Below are positions 6,102 through 14,524 of a stretch of 16,445 nt of DNA, in pieces. This DNA is from Chloroflexota bacterium (GTDB taxonomy: Bacteria > Chloroflexota > Limnocylindria > Limnocylindrales > CSP1-4). The translations under genes were made by a program, and so were the position numbers. The DNA is taken from assembly GCA_021812735.1 (NCBI GenBank), contig JAKAMV010000121.1, positions 1-16,445 on the forward strand. Reading direction: 5' to 3'. Each line of letters begins with the position of its first letter. The stretch's first letter is position 1. Below the pieces are notes generated by a model that made no database searches, had not been told where the DNA came from, and was given only the letters and a program-made list of their open reading frames with translations.

Positions 6102-6114
6102 CTACCACGGTAGA
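6101..6114. promoter_or_regulatory. Second dyad in the vapB / serine-operon divergent region
   Basis: TCTACC-AC-GGTAGA has perfect 6-base arms around two bases and abuts the 14-bp palindrome, sharing base 6101. It may be a second operator, or part of the promoter for vapB or for the divergent aminotransferase gene, whose start is 63 bases away. The two dyads have unrelated sequences, so they need not bind the same protein. Confidence 0.4.
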
Positions 6115-6177
6115 CGGCTCGACGCCAGTTCCGGCACCATGCCGCCCATTCCCACGGCGCCCTCTGGAGACCACGCG

Positions 6178-7335
6178 ATGACCCGCTTCGAGCCGAACCT
6201 CCGCATCCCTGGGCCAACGGCACTGCCGCCGTCCGTCCGCGAGGCCGGCGGGCGGCAGATGGTCAACCACCGCGGCGACGAGTTCAAGGCGCTGACCAAG
6301 CGCGTCGAGGCCGCGATGAAGCCGTTCTTCGGCACCGAGCACGACGTGATCCTGCTGACCTGCGCCGGGACGGGCGGGCTCGAGGCGGCCGTGGTCAACA
6401 CGCTCTCCCCCGGCGAGCCCGTCCTGGCCGTCACGATGGGCGCCTTCGGCGACCGCTTCGCCAAGATCGCCGAGGTCTACGGCGCCGCGGTCACTCGTCT
6501 CGAGGTCGAGTGGGGTCGGGCCCCCGAGGCGCCTGCCGTGCGCGCCGCCGCGGCCGCGATCCCTGGCCTCAAGGCGGTCCTGCTCACCCACAACGAGACC
6601 TCCACCGGCGTCACCAGCGACATCGAGGCGCTGGCGGGCGCCGTCCGAGCGGCCGCCCCGGACGCGCTCGTCCTGGTGGACGGCATCTCCGCGCTGGGCG
6701 CGGTCCCGTTCGAGATGGACAGGTGGGGCTGCGACCTGGTGGTGACCGGATCCCAGAAGGCGTGGATGTCGGCGCCCGGCATGGCGTTCGTCGCGGTGGG
6801 GCCCCGGGCGTGGGCCGCTGCGGACGCAGCCGCGATGCCGCGCTTCTACCTGGACCTGCGGCGCCACCGCGACTCCCAGGCCAACGGCGAGAGCCCGTGG
6901 ACGCCGGCCGTGGCGGTGATGTTCCAGGTGGACGAGGGCATCCGCCTGATGCAGGCCGAGGGCGAGGGCGTGCTCGCCCGCCACGCCGCCTGCGCGGCGA
7001 TGACCCGCGCCGGGCTGCGGGCGCTCGGCTTCGAGCTGCTCGCCGACGACGCCGTGGCGTCCAAGACCGTCACGGCCGCCTGGATCCCCGACGGGCTCGA
7101 CTGGAAGGCCTTCAACGGCGGCCTCAAGCGCCGCGGCCTCGTCGTGGCCGGCGGCCAGGGCAAGCTCAAGGGCCGGATCTTTCGCCTCGGCCACCTGGGA
7201 TCGGTCACCACCGACGACATCATGGCGGCGATCAGCGCCATCGAGGCGCAGGCGCGGGAGGCCGGGCTCGCGGCGACGCCCGGCGCCGGGGTTGCCGCCG
7301 CACAGGCCGCACTCGCCGCGGCGGAGGCACGCTGA
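6178..7335 (+). CDS. Class V aminotransferase, probable phosphoserine transaminase role
   Basis: A 385-residue PLP enzyme of the alanine-glyoxylate/serine-pyruvate aminotransferase group (class V, fold type I). The N-terminal RIPGPTALPPSV is the usual opening. CAGTGGLEA (62-70) holds the cofactor phosphate, HNETSTG (138-144) and Asp168 in LVLVDGISALG bind the ring, Lys194 in VTGSQKAWMSAPG is the Schiff-base lysine, and Arg336 in IFRLGHLG binds the substrate carboxylate. I chose ATG 6178 because GGAGA (6166-6170) lies 7 bases upstream; an ATG at 6139 has none and adds unrelated residues. It overlaps serA by one base (TGATG). It is not a SerC orthologue in sequence, but its position before serA suggests it makes phosphoserine from 3-phosphohydroxypyruvate; serine-glyoxylate activity is the alternative. 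Confidence 0.9.
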   Translation: MTRFEPNLRIPGPTALPPSVREAGGRQMVNHRGDEFKALTKRVEAAMKPFFGTEHDVILLTCAGTGGLEAAVVNTLSPGEPVLAVTMGAFGDRFAKIAEVYGAAVTRLEVEWGRAPEAPAVRAAAAAIPGLKAVLLTHNETSTGVTSDIEALAGAVRAAAPDALVLVDGISALGAVPFEMDRWGCDLVVTGSQKAWMSAPGMAFVAVGPRAWAAADAAAMPRFYLDLRRHRDSQANGESPWTPAVAVMFQVDEGIRLMQAEGEGVLARHAACAAMTRAGLRALGFELLADDAVASKTVTAAWIPDGLDWKAFNGGLKRRGLVVAGGQGKLKGRIFRLGHLGSVTTDDIMAAISAIEAQAREAGLAATPGAGVAAAQAALAAAEAR

Positions 7336-8918
7336 TGAGGATCCTGGTCGTGGAGCCCCTCGCCGCGGAGGGGCTCGAGATCCTGTGCCGCCACCACGAC
7401 GTCGACGAGCGGCTCGGCCTGCAGCGCGACGAGATCATCGCCCTGCTGCCCGAGTACGACGCCCTCGTTGTCCGGAGCCAGGTCAAGGTCGATGCCGCCA
7501 TGATCGGCGCCGGGGCCCGGCTGGTGGTCGTCGGACGCGCCGGCGTCGGCGTCGACAACGTGGACCTCGAGGCGGCCACCAGGGCCGGGATCACCGTGGT
7601 CAACGCCCCGACCGGCAACACGATCGCGGCCGCGGAGCTGACCATCGCGCTGCTGCTGGGCCTCGCCCGCAAGACCGCCGCCGCCGACGCGTCGATCCGC
7701 CGCGGCGAGTGGAAGCGGGCGCAGTTCACGGGCATCGAGCTCCGGGGCAAGACCCTGGGCATCGTGGGCCTCGGCAAGATCGGGCAGACGATCGCCGTCC
7801 GCGCCCGCGCGATGCAGATGACCGTGATCGCGTCCGACCCGTTCGTGACCCCCGACCAGGCGGCCACCCTGGGCGTGGAGCTGCTGCCGTTCGAGGAGGT
7901 GATCGCACGCTCGGACGCCATCACCGTCCACGTCCCGAAGACCAAGGCCACCACCGGGCTGATCAACGCCGCCGTCATCGAGCGCATGAAGCCGGGCGTC
8001 CTGCTGCTCAACGTCGCCCGCGGCGGCATCATCGACGAGGCCGACCTCGCGGCGGCGCTCCGCAGCGGACGCGTCGCCGGGGCGGGCATCGACGTCTACA
8101 CGGCCGAGCCGCCGACGGGAAACCCGCTCCTCGAGGCGCCCAACACGCTGCTCACGCCGCACCTCGGCGCCTCCACCGAGGAGGCGCAGGTGGCGGTGGC
8201 CGTGGAGGTGGCCGAGCAGATCCTCGACGTGCTCGACGGACGGCCCGCGCGGTACGCGGTCAACGCGCCGCTGCTCACGCCCGAGACCGCGAAGGCCATC
8301 GTCCCGTACCTGCCCCTGGCGGAGATCCTCGGGCAGTTCGCCGCCCAGATGCTCCCGGCCGCCCCCCGCACGCTCACCATCGAGATCGCCGGCGAGCCGG
8401 CGGCGCACGATGCCAGCTCGCTGGTGGCCGCAGTGCTCCGCGGCCTCATCGAGGCCACGACCGAGGAGCGCGTCAACCTCGTCAACGCGGGCACGCTCGC
8501 CAAGGCGCGTGGCATCAGCGTGGTGGAGCGCAAGGTCCCGAGCGCGGGCGCCTTCTCGTCGCTGCTCACCGTCACGGCGGAGGCGGACGGCGGGTCGATC
8601 ACCGTCGCCGGGACCGTCGCCGGTGGCGAGCCGCGCCTGGTGCGCCTCGGCGCCCACGCCATGGACCTCGCGCCGGCCAACCACATGCTCATCACCAACC
8701 ACCGTGATCGGCCCGGCACAGTGGGCCGGGTGGGCGTCATGCTCGGCCAGGCGGACGTCAACATCAGCTCGATGACGCTCGCCCGGTCCGCGCCGCGCAC
8801 CGACGCGTTCATGGTGCTCGCGCTGGACGACGCCCCGCCCCCCTCGGTGATCGAGGCGCTCCACGCCGACGACGCCATGATCGACGTGTGGTCCGTGACG
8901 CTGGACGCCCACCAGTGA
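7335..8918 (+). CDS. serA: D-3-phosphoglycerate dehydrogenase
   Basis: A 527-residue enzyme, the usual length of the long, three-domain SerA form. It oxidises 3-phosphoglycerate with NAD, the first step of serine synthesis in the cytosol. The Rossmann motif GLGKIG is at 145-150. The catalytic triad is Arg229 (NVARGGIIDE), Glu258 (YTAEPP) and His276 (LTPHLGAS). The substrate-domain segment GRAGVGVDNVDLEAAT (67-82) and the GNT..AAELT motif (94-103) are intact. An allosteric substrate-binding domain covers about 310-445, and a C-terminal ACT domain (about 452-527, starting MLITNHRDRPGTVGRVG) is where serine feedback binding is expected. The ATG overlaps the aminotransferase TGA, and the TGA overlaps the phosphatase GTG, so all three genes are probably translated in a coupled way. 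Confidence 0.97.
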   Translation: MRILVVEPLAAEGLEILCRHHDVDERLGLQRDEIIALLPEYDALVVRSQVKVDAAMIGAGARLVVVGRAGVGVDNVDLEAATRAGITVVNAPTGNTIAAAELTIALLLGLARKTAAADASIRRGEWKRAQFTGIELRGKTLGIVGLGKIGQTIAVRARAMQMTVIASDPFVTPDQAATLGVELLPFEEVIARSDAITVHVPKTKATTGLINAAVIERMKPGVLLLNVARGGIIDEADLAAALRSGRVAGAGIDVYTAEPPTGNPLLEAPNTLLTPHLGASTEEAQVAVAVEVAEQILDVLDGRPARYAVNAPLLTPETAKAIVPYLPLAEILGQFAAQMLPAAPRTLTIEIAGEPAAHDASSLVAAVLRGLIEATTEERVNLVNAGTLAKARGISVVERKVPSAGAFSSLLTVTAEADGGSITVAGTVAGGEPRLVRLGAHAMDLAPANHMLITNHRDRPGTVGRVGVMLGQADVNISSMTLARSAPRTDAFMVLALDDAPPPSVIEALHADDAMIDVWSVTLDAHQ

Positions 8919-9772
8919 CCGGCGGGCCGTCGCCCACGGGCCGTCGGGACGGTGCGCCGCTGATCCCCGACGGCCTCGACGCCACCGTCGTCCTGCTCCG
9001 GCACGGCGAGAGCGAGTGGATCCGCGAGGGGCGGTTCCAGGGCGCAGCCGAAACGCCCCTCTCCGCGCTCGGCCGCCGCCAGGCGGCGCTCGCGGGCGAG
9101 CGCCTCGCGCGGCCCCACGCCTCGCCGGCCATGCCCGTCCCGAGCGGCCTCCCGCTCGAGATCGTGCACTCGCCGCTCGGGCGCACCGCCGAGACGGCGC
9201 GCGCGGTCGCATCCGCGATCGCGGACCTCAGCCCAGCCGCCCCCCTCCCCGCGCTGCTGGCCGAGCCTGGCATCCGCGAGATCGGCCAGGGGGCATGGGA
9301 GGGCCTGACCACCGAGGAGATCGCTCGCCGCTGGCCCGACGAGCTCGCGGGCTGGCGGCGGGATCCGCTGGCGACCCACGCGCCGCACGGCGAGTCCGTG
9401 GCGGAGGTGGACGCCCGCGTGCGGCCGGCGCTGGCCCGCGTCCTCGACGAGCTCGGGCGGGACTACCCGCGCGGCACCACCGACCGGCCGCAGGTCCACG
9501 GGTACCACGGCGCCGGCGAGCTCGGCGACCAGCCGTGGTCGGTGCTCGTCGGCCACGACGGCGTGTTCAAGGTGGTCATGCTCGCGCTGTTCGACCTGCC
9601 GCTCGCCAAGTTCTGGTCGTTCTCGCTGGGGCTGACGGGGATCTCGGTGGTGGAGGTCCGCGGCGGGCGGCCCGTCCTGCGCGCGCACAACTGGACCGGC
9701 CACCTCGCCCCGATCGAGGACGACCTCGCCCGGGAGGCTGCCGAGCGGCGGGCGCGGTCCGGCGCGCTGTAG
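8915..9772 (+). CDS. Histidine phosphatase family protein, candidate phosphoserine phosphatase
   Basis: A 285-residue protein of the histidine phosphatase (phosphoglycerate-mutase-like) superfamily. The catalytic His30 lies in VVLLRHGESEW. Arg90 in HSPLGRTAETA, Glu129 in GAWEGLT and His214 in LVGHDGVFK complete the phosphate pocket. An insert of about 20 residues (184-205) sits before the last motif. I chose the GTG at 8915 because it overlaps the serA TGA as GTGA; a GTG at 8888 would overlap serA by 31 bases. Histidine-phosphatase-type phosphoserine phosphatases are known, for example in Hydrogenobacter. Fusion to the serA operon makes that the best functional guess here; phosphoglycerate mutase or another sugar-phosphate phosphatase remains possible. 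It converges on the transglutaminase gene with only 19 bases between the stops. Confidence 0.85.
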   Translation: MTGGPSPTGRRDGAPLIPDGLDATVVLLRHGESEWIREGRFQGAAETPLSALGRRQAALAGERLARPHASPAMPVPSGLPLEIVHSPLGRTAETARAVASAIADLSPAAPLPALLAEPGIREIGQGAWEGLTTEEIARRWPDELAGWRRDPLATHAPHGESVAEVDARVRPALARVLDELGRDYPRGTTDRPQVHGYHGAGELGDQPWSVLVGHDGVFKVVMLALFDLPLAKFWSFSLGLTGISVVEVRGGRPVLRAHNWTGHLAPIEDDLAREAAERRARSGAL

Positions 9773-9791
9773 CCGGCTGGCGGCCGGGCGC

Positions 9792-12095
9792 TCATCGGCG
9801 GCGGCGCCTCCACGGGCGGCGCCGGAACACCAGGCGCACCAGTGACAGGCGCAGCCGGCGCATCGCCACCGCCACGGCGTGCTCCCGCTCGGGCGTGAGC
9901 TCGATCCGGGCGTAGGTCGTCTCCACCTTGGCGTCGGCGACCGTGGCGATGTCCGGCCGGGCCACGGGGACCAGTTCGCCCAGCGACGCGGCGTACTCGT
10001 AGACCGTCTGGGTCGGGCGGGGCGCGAACCCGAACCGCGACGCGGACCGGGAGAGCATGGTCCAGGCCGAGTCCGGCGTCACGTCTCCCCGCGGACCGCG
10101 CCACCAGGCGATGGCGATCAGAGAGCCGAGCGCCACGACGAGGAGCGCGCCGACGAGGACCGCCAGGGTCCCGTCCACGGGCTGGATCGGCGCGGGCGTC
10201 GTGCCGCCGCCCGGCGTCACGATGGGCGGGAACGGACGGGGCGTGCGGTGCGGATCGTCGGTCGACGTGCCGGCCGAGGGCGCGGGCGCGGAGGCGGACG
10301 GTACCGGCGCGCCCACCGGGAGCGGAACAGGCCGGCCCACGCCGCCGGTGGGGTCGAACGGGATCCAGCCGTAGCCCGGGAAGTACACCTCCACCCAGGC
10401 GTGGGCCTGCGAATTGTGGACCACCTCCTGGCCGCCCACGATGTCGGACGGCAGGAAGCCCTGCACGAGGCGGGTGGGGATCGGGTCGGCCGGGTTGGCG
10501 GCGCGCAGCAGGATGGCCATCGCCGACGCGTAGTGGAGGCAGTAGCCGATCCGGTACTGGGCGAAGCACTCGACGGCGCTCGGGCTCTGGCAGTTGACCG
10601 ACCGCACGTCGGTCGCGTAGGTGAAGTAGTCCGACCGGAAGAACGCCTCCATCGTGCTCGCCAGCTCGAAGGGGTTGGTGCTCCCCGCCTTGGCCAGGAT
10701 CGTCGTGAGCAGCTGGTCGGCATGCGGCCCCATCGCACCGGCCGGGACCTGCGTGTACTGCGCGGTGATGTCGTCGGGGTAGTCCGTCGAGGCGGCCCGC
10801 AGCTCGTTCTGCGTGATGCCGTCCTCCACGCCGAGGCGGGGCACGAGCGCCGTCACCGTGTACGGGGTGTCGGCAGGCACGCTGTCGCCGGAGAACCAGC
10901 CCTGCACGCCGGTGATGGACAGCGTGGACGGGAGGTCGACGCTCTGGGCGAGGCCCGGCGACAGCAGCGCGGTGTCGTGGTAGCCCGCCGGGTGGACGGT
11001 CACCTTCATGGTGTCCACCAGGTCGGGCGACGGCACCTCCGGCGAGCCGGCGAGCAGATCGGCGCCCGCCGGCACGTCCGCCGAGCGGGTCTCGCTCTGG
11101 ACCCACCCGCCGAGGGCGAACACGTCGTACGTGGCGGCCAGGAACTTGAGGCCCTTCGCCGCTGGCGGCACGTCGGCCGTGAAGGCGACGCCCGAGTCGC
11201 TGAACCACTGGTTGCCGATCTGGGCCGCCGTGCCGAAGGACACGCCGCCGCCGCCGCGGATGTCGCCGCCGACGGGGAAGAGCCCCGAGACCTGCTTGGT
11301 GATCTGGACGAGCTGGCTGTTGAGCCCGGTCCACGCCCCGGCGAGCGGGCTCGACGCCGCGCGCTGGGTCAGGATGAGCGACGCGATCACCGCGCCCACG
11401 ATGAAGACGGTGCCGCCGCGCAGGTAGAGCATCGAGATGGAGCCCGGGTCGCCGATCCGCCGCCGGGTCCACGTCGTCCGCTCCCCGAACACGTGCATCT
11501 GGACCAGGAGGAACAGCGAGACGCCCGTGTACAGCACCAGCCACTGCAGCTGGTCCCGACGCGTGAGCGCCATGTTGGCGAGCAGCACCAGACCGACGAC
11601 GACCACCGCCGAGAGCGGGCGGCGGTGCCCGAAGACGGCGTACGCCCCGTACTGCATCGTCCCCCACACGAGACCGGCCAGCACCAGGACGTAGTGGACC
11701 TCCTGGGTGGTGAACGGCAGGCCGCGAACGGTCAGGTCGAGGTACGCCTGGAGGGTGCCGTTGGCCGTGAACCGGAACGCCTGGGCGGGCGGGACGCCCG
11801 GCAGCACGGCCCAGCCCGCGATGATCGGGAGCAGGAGGCCCGCGAACAGGGCGCCCACCATGTGGGTGGTCCAGCGCCCCCAGCCCGCCTTCGCCCCCGC
11901 GAAGCCCGCCAGCGCCCCGAGCAGCCCGCACTCGGCCAGGCAGTCGGTCAGGGCGCCGTGACCGTCCACCCAGGCCGGCTCGTCGATCGCCGTGGCCACG
12001 ATGACGCCCAGCGCCGCCACGAGCAGCACGACCGACCAGCCCTCTGCAGGGGTCCAGCGGCGCTGCGGCTGCGGCTCGCCGCCATGGATGCTCAT
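9792..12095 (-). CDS. Multi-pass membrane transglutaminase-like protein with DUF4129-like C-terminus
   Basis: A 767-residue membrane protein of the bacterial TgpA/transglutaminase-core type. Several hydrophobic helices lie in residues 20-245, followed by a large extracytoplasmic part. The papain-like core is complete: Cys519 (GYCLHYASAMAILLR), His565 (NSQAHAWVEVYFPGYGW) and Asp581 (IPFDPTGG). A Pro/Ala/Ser-rich linker (590-640), one membrane helix (about 644-666) and a cytoplasmic DUF4129-like domain (about 690-755) follow, with an Arg-rich end. The ATG overlaps the DUF58 TGA (ATGA, 12092-12095), which fixes the start. It is third in the moxR-DUF58-transglutaminase operon, a widely conserved trio. 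The substrate is unknown; protein cross-linking or proteolysis at the envelope is inferred from the fold. Confidence 0.93.
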   Translation of the reverse strand: MSIHGGEPQPQRRWTPAEGWSVVLLVAALGVIVATAIDEPAWVDGHGALTDCLAECGLLGALAGFAGAKAGWGRWTTHMVGALFAGLLLPIIAGWAVLPGVPPAQAFRFTANGTLQAYLDLTVRGLPFTTQEVHYVLVLAGLVWGTMQYGAYAVFGHRRPLSAVVVVGLVLLANMALTRRDQLQWLVLYTGVSLFLLVQMHVFGERTTWTRRRIGDPGSISMLYLRGGTVFIVGAVIASLILTQRAASSPLAGAWTGLNSQLVQITKQVSGLFPVGGDIRGGGGVSFGTAAQIGNQWFSDSGVAFTADVPPAAKGLKFLAATYDVFALGGWVQSETRSADVPAGADLLAGSPEVPSPDLVDTMKVTVHPAGYHDTALLSPGLAQSVDLPSTLSITGVQGWFSGDSVPADTPYTVTALVPRLGVEDGITQNELRAASTDYPDDITAQYTQVPAGAMGPHADQLLTTILAKAGSTNPFELASTMEAFFRSDYFTYATDVRSVNCQSPSAVECFAQYRIGYCLHYASAMAILLRAANPADPIPTRLVQGFLPSDIVGGQEVVHNSQAHAWVEVYFPGYGWIPFDPTGGVGRPVPLPVGAPVPSASAPAPSAGTSTDDPHRTPRPFPPIVTPGGGTTPAPIQPVDGTLAVLVGALLVVALGSLIAIAWWRGPRGDVTPDSAWTMLSRSASRFGFAPRPTQTVYEYAASLGELVPVARPDIATVADAKVETTYARIELTPEREHAVAVAMRRLRLSLVRLVFRRRPWRRRRR

Positions 12096-13306
12096 CGGGC
12101 GAGCACCTCGCCGAGGGCCCGCCCCGGGCCCACGACGTACGCGGGCAGCTCGTATTCCGCGAGCGCATGCCGCAGGGCGCGCGCGTGCTGGCGGAGGTCC
12201 GCGGCGGCCGCGGCGTCGGCGGGCGGGTCGAACTGCGCCTGGTCGAGCAGGATCACCACCACGCCCACGCCCCGGCTCCGCAGCGTGGCGAGGGGCCGGA
12301 TGAACCCCGGCTCCAGCGTGGCGGTGATGACCGCGGCCGTCATGCCGCGGCGGAGCCGGCTGATGCCCGTGACCAGGACCTCGTCCAGCGGCGTGGCGCC
12401 GTCCGCCTCCACCGCGGCCAGCAGCTGCAGGATCTTGAGCCGCTGGCGCGCCCCGCGGTCGGCCGGGATGACCGTCGTCCGGTGGCCGCTGACCGTGAGG
12501 CCGACGGCGCGGTTCTCGCCGATCGCCTTGTCCGCGATCGACGCCGCCGCGCGTACGGCCACCTCGGTCGTGGAATCGTCGCCCTCGCCCGCCTCGAGCT
12601 CGGCGTCGAGGTCCAGGAACAGCCAGACGTCGGTCGTCTGCTCCAGGTCGAACTCCTTGACGAAGATCTCGCCCGAGCGGGCGGTCGTGCGCCAGTGGAT
12701 CCGGTTCATCGAGTCGCCCGGGGCGTACGGGCGGACGGTGGTGGCGAGGGGCGTCGTCTGGAGGGTCCGCTCCGGCGAGGCGTGGGCGCCCTCGATGCTC
12801 GCGGGCGGCAGCCGGAAGAACGGCAGCGGGTCGATCCGGGGGTACACCACCAGCGTGATGCCGTGGCCGACGCCCGCGGACGCCTCGAAGAAGCCGAACG
12901 GGTCGCCGGTGCGGACCTGGAGCGGATCGATGCGGAAGTGCCCCCGCTGGTCGAGCAGCGCGCGGACCAGCCACGAGCGCTCGCCGCGGGCGCCGAGCGA
13001 GAGCGCGCGACCGGGCAGGCCGCCCGGCAGGTTCGAGGGGTTGTGGACCTCCAGCCACGGCTTCGGCAGCCGACCGGTGTTGCGGATGGTGTAGGTGATG
13101 CGCAGGCGGTCGCCCACGTGGCCCGTCAGCTGGCTGACCGCGTAGCCGGCCTCAAGGTCGGCCAGTCCAAGGCGCGTGAGGATATAGCTGCCGCCGCCGA
13201 CGAGCAGCCCCAGGTACACCAGGAAGAACAGGAAGGGGTAGCCGGTCGAGAACGCCGCGATCGCGAGGACGATGGCGAGGCCCAGGAGCTGCAGCCGCCG
13301 GATCAC
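12092..13306 (-). CDS. DUF58 domain membrane-anchored protein
   Basis: A 404-residue protein. Two hydrophobic helices (about 7-20 and 24-44) anchor it. A beta-rich region follows with TYTIRNTGRLPKPWLEV and VRTGDPFGFFE (131-141). The DUF58 signature VRPYAPGDSMNRIHWRTTARSGEIFVKEF is at 191-219, with a von-Willebrand-A-like C-terminal domain (DVWLFLDLDAE onward). DUF58 proteins travel with MoxR ATPases, and the pair is thought to act as a chaperone-like unit for a partner protein, here probably the downstream transglutaminase. The start is GTG at 13306, 22 bases after the moxR stop, with only a weak GGACAGGG purine patch. It overlaps the transglutaminase gene by four bases. Confidence 0.93.
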   Translation of the reverse strand: MIRRLQLLGLAIVLAIAAFSTGYPFLFFLVYLGLLVGGGSYILTRLGLADLEAGYAVSQLTGHVGDRLRITYTIRNTGRLPKPWLEVHNPSNLPGGLPGRALSLGARGERSWLVRALLDQRGHFRIDPLQVRTGDPFGFFEASAGVGHGITLVVYPRIDPLPFFRLPPASIEGAHASPERTLQTTPLATTVRPYAPGDSMNRIHWRTTARSGEIFVKEFDLEQTTDVWLFLDLDAELEAGEGDDSTTEVAVRAAASIADKAIGENRAVGLTVSGHRTTVIPADRGARQRLKILQLLAAVEADGATPLDEVLVTGISRLRRGMTAAVITATLEPGFIRPLATLRSRGVGVVVILLDQAQFDPPADAAAAADLRQHARALRHALAEYELPAYVVGPGRALGEVLAR

Positions 13307-13328
13307 GGTCGACCCTGTCCGTGCCGCG

Positions 13329-14318
13329 CTATTCGGCGACCGGGCTCGGTCTGGTCTCGCGCGGACCGCCGACCGTGCGGCGCGCCGTCTCGATGGGCGT
13401 CGAGTCGAGCAGCTCCCCGATGACGTGGGCGGAGGAGACGTCGTGGATGGTGCTCGCCGTCTTGATGATCACGCGGTGGGCCAGCGCGGGCTCGGCGAGC
13501 GCCTTGACGTCGTCGGGGATCACGTAGTCGCGGCCCAGCAGCCCGGCGAGCGCCTGGGAGGCGCGGTACAGCGCGATCGACCCGCGCGGGCTGGCCCCGA
13601 GGTACACGTCGGGGTGGGCGCGGGTCGCCGCCACGAGGCGGACGATGTAGCTGCCCACGGCGGGGTCCACGTAGATCTCGCGGACCGCGGCCTGCAGCTC
13701 CCGCAGCTCTTCGCCGGTGCAGACCTCCTCGAGCTCGTCGAGGGGGTGCGAGACCTTCTGGTCGTCGAGGACGCGGATCTCGTCGTGCAGCGCCGGGTAG
13801 CCGAGCCGGAGCCGGAGCAGGAACCGGTCGAGCTGGGCCTCGGGCAGGGCGAACGTGCCCTCGTACTCGATGGGGTTCTGGGTCGCGATGACCAGGAACG
13901 GGTCGGGCATCTGGTGCGTCACACCGTCGATCGTCGCCTGGCGCTCGTCCATGCACTCGAGCAGCGCGCTCTGCGTCTTGGGCGTGGCGCGGTTGATCTC
14001 GTCCGCGAGCACGACCTGGCTCATGATCGGGCCCGGACGGAACTCGAACTCCTGGGTCTTCTGGTTGTAGATCGAGAGTCCGGTGACGTCGGACGGCAGC
14101 AGGTCCGGCGTGAACTGGATGCGCCGGAACGAGCAGCCGAGACTCCTGGCGATCGACTTCGCCAGCACCGTCTTGCCGGTCCCGGGCACGTCCTCGATGA
14201 GCACGTGGCCGCGGCACAGCAGTGCCACCAGCGCGAGGCGCACCTCCTGGTGCTTGCCGACGATGACTCGCTCAACATTGTCGAGGACCCTGTCGCCGAT
14301 CTCTGCGATGCTGCCCAT
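13329..14318 (-). CDS. MoxR-family AAA+ ATPase
   Basis: A 329-residue AAA+ ATPase of the MoxR group. Walker A is PGTGKT at 45-50, Walker [11 protein letters not shown] at 102-111, sensor 1 ATQNP at 145-149, and the EAQLDRF arginine-finger region at 160-166. [14 protein letters not shown] (67-80) is the family signature, and the lid domain ends near residue 310. All catalytic residues are present. I chose ATG 14318 because GGGAGA lies 4 bases upstream and homology begins there; the frame is open further up, but that part covers the inverted repeat at 14415-14454 and looks non-coding. First gene of the moxR-DUF58-transglutaminase operon. MoxR proteins are thought to assist assembly or activation of protein complexes at the membrane. 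Confidence 0.96.
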   Translation of the reverse strand: MGSIAEIGDRVLDNVERVIVGKHQEVRLALVALLCRGHVLIEDVPGTGKTVLAKSIARSLGCSFRRIQFTPDLLPSDVTGLSIYNQKTQEFEFRPGPIMSQVVLADEINRATPKTQSALLECMDERQATIDGVTHQMPDPFLVIATQNPIEYEGTFALPEAQLDRFLLRLRLGYPALHDEIRVLDDQKVSHPLDELEEVCTGEELRELQAAVREIYVDPAVGSYIVRLVAATRAHPDVYLGASPRGSIALYRASQALAGLLGRDYVIPDDVKALAEPALAHRVIIKTASTIHDVSSAHVIGELLDSTPIETARRTVGGPRETRPSPVAE

Positions 14319-14414
14319 CGGTCTCCCGTCGTGGCGCGGCGAGCGGCCGCTTCTCCATGCGGGCCTCTCGCAGGCCCTCCCCTCCCGGGACGCCACCCCA
14401 CGGACAGGCGCGAA

Positions 14415-14454
14415 GCTTTCCGTCTTGCGGAGTGTACGGCGCAAGACGGAAAGC
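14415..14454. repeat. Perfect 15-bp inverted repeat with 10-base loop
   Basis: GCTTTCCGTCTTGCG (14415-14429) and CGCAAGACGGAAAGC (14440-14454) are exact reverse complements around GAGTGTACGG. The element lies in the 206-base gap between the small membrane protein gene and moxR, both on the minus strand. It could end transcription from the PBP operon, but neither side has a T-run. It could also be a repeated extragenic palindrome, an operator or a processed hairpin. A smaller GGGCCT/AGGCCC hairpin lies nearer moxR, around 14371-14387. I see no gene in this gap. Confidence 0.85.
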
Positions 14455-14524
14455 AGTTCTGGGGCGTGACGGCGGGGACGGTCGAATCGGGCCGCGGGTG
14501 GCCGCCGGACGGCGGACCCCAGCC

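Noticed and set aside
6139..6177. Earlier ATG for the aminotransferase
   Set aside because: It has no ribosome binding site, adds residues unlike the family, and the ATG at 6178 has GGAGA at good spacing and the usual family N-terminus.
6846..9703. Very long open frames on the minus strand across the serine operon
   Set aside because: They are antisense to genes with complete catalytic motifs, have Arg/Gly/Pro-heavy random-looking products, and stay open only because stop codons are rare at this GC content.
9773..9791. Small CCGGC/GCCGG hairpin between the phosphatase and transglutaminase stops as a bidirectional terminator
   Set aside because: The stem has only 5 pairs, there is no T-run on either side, and such dyads are frequent by chance at this base composition.
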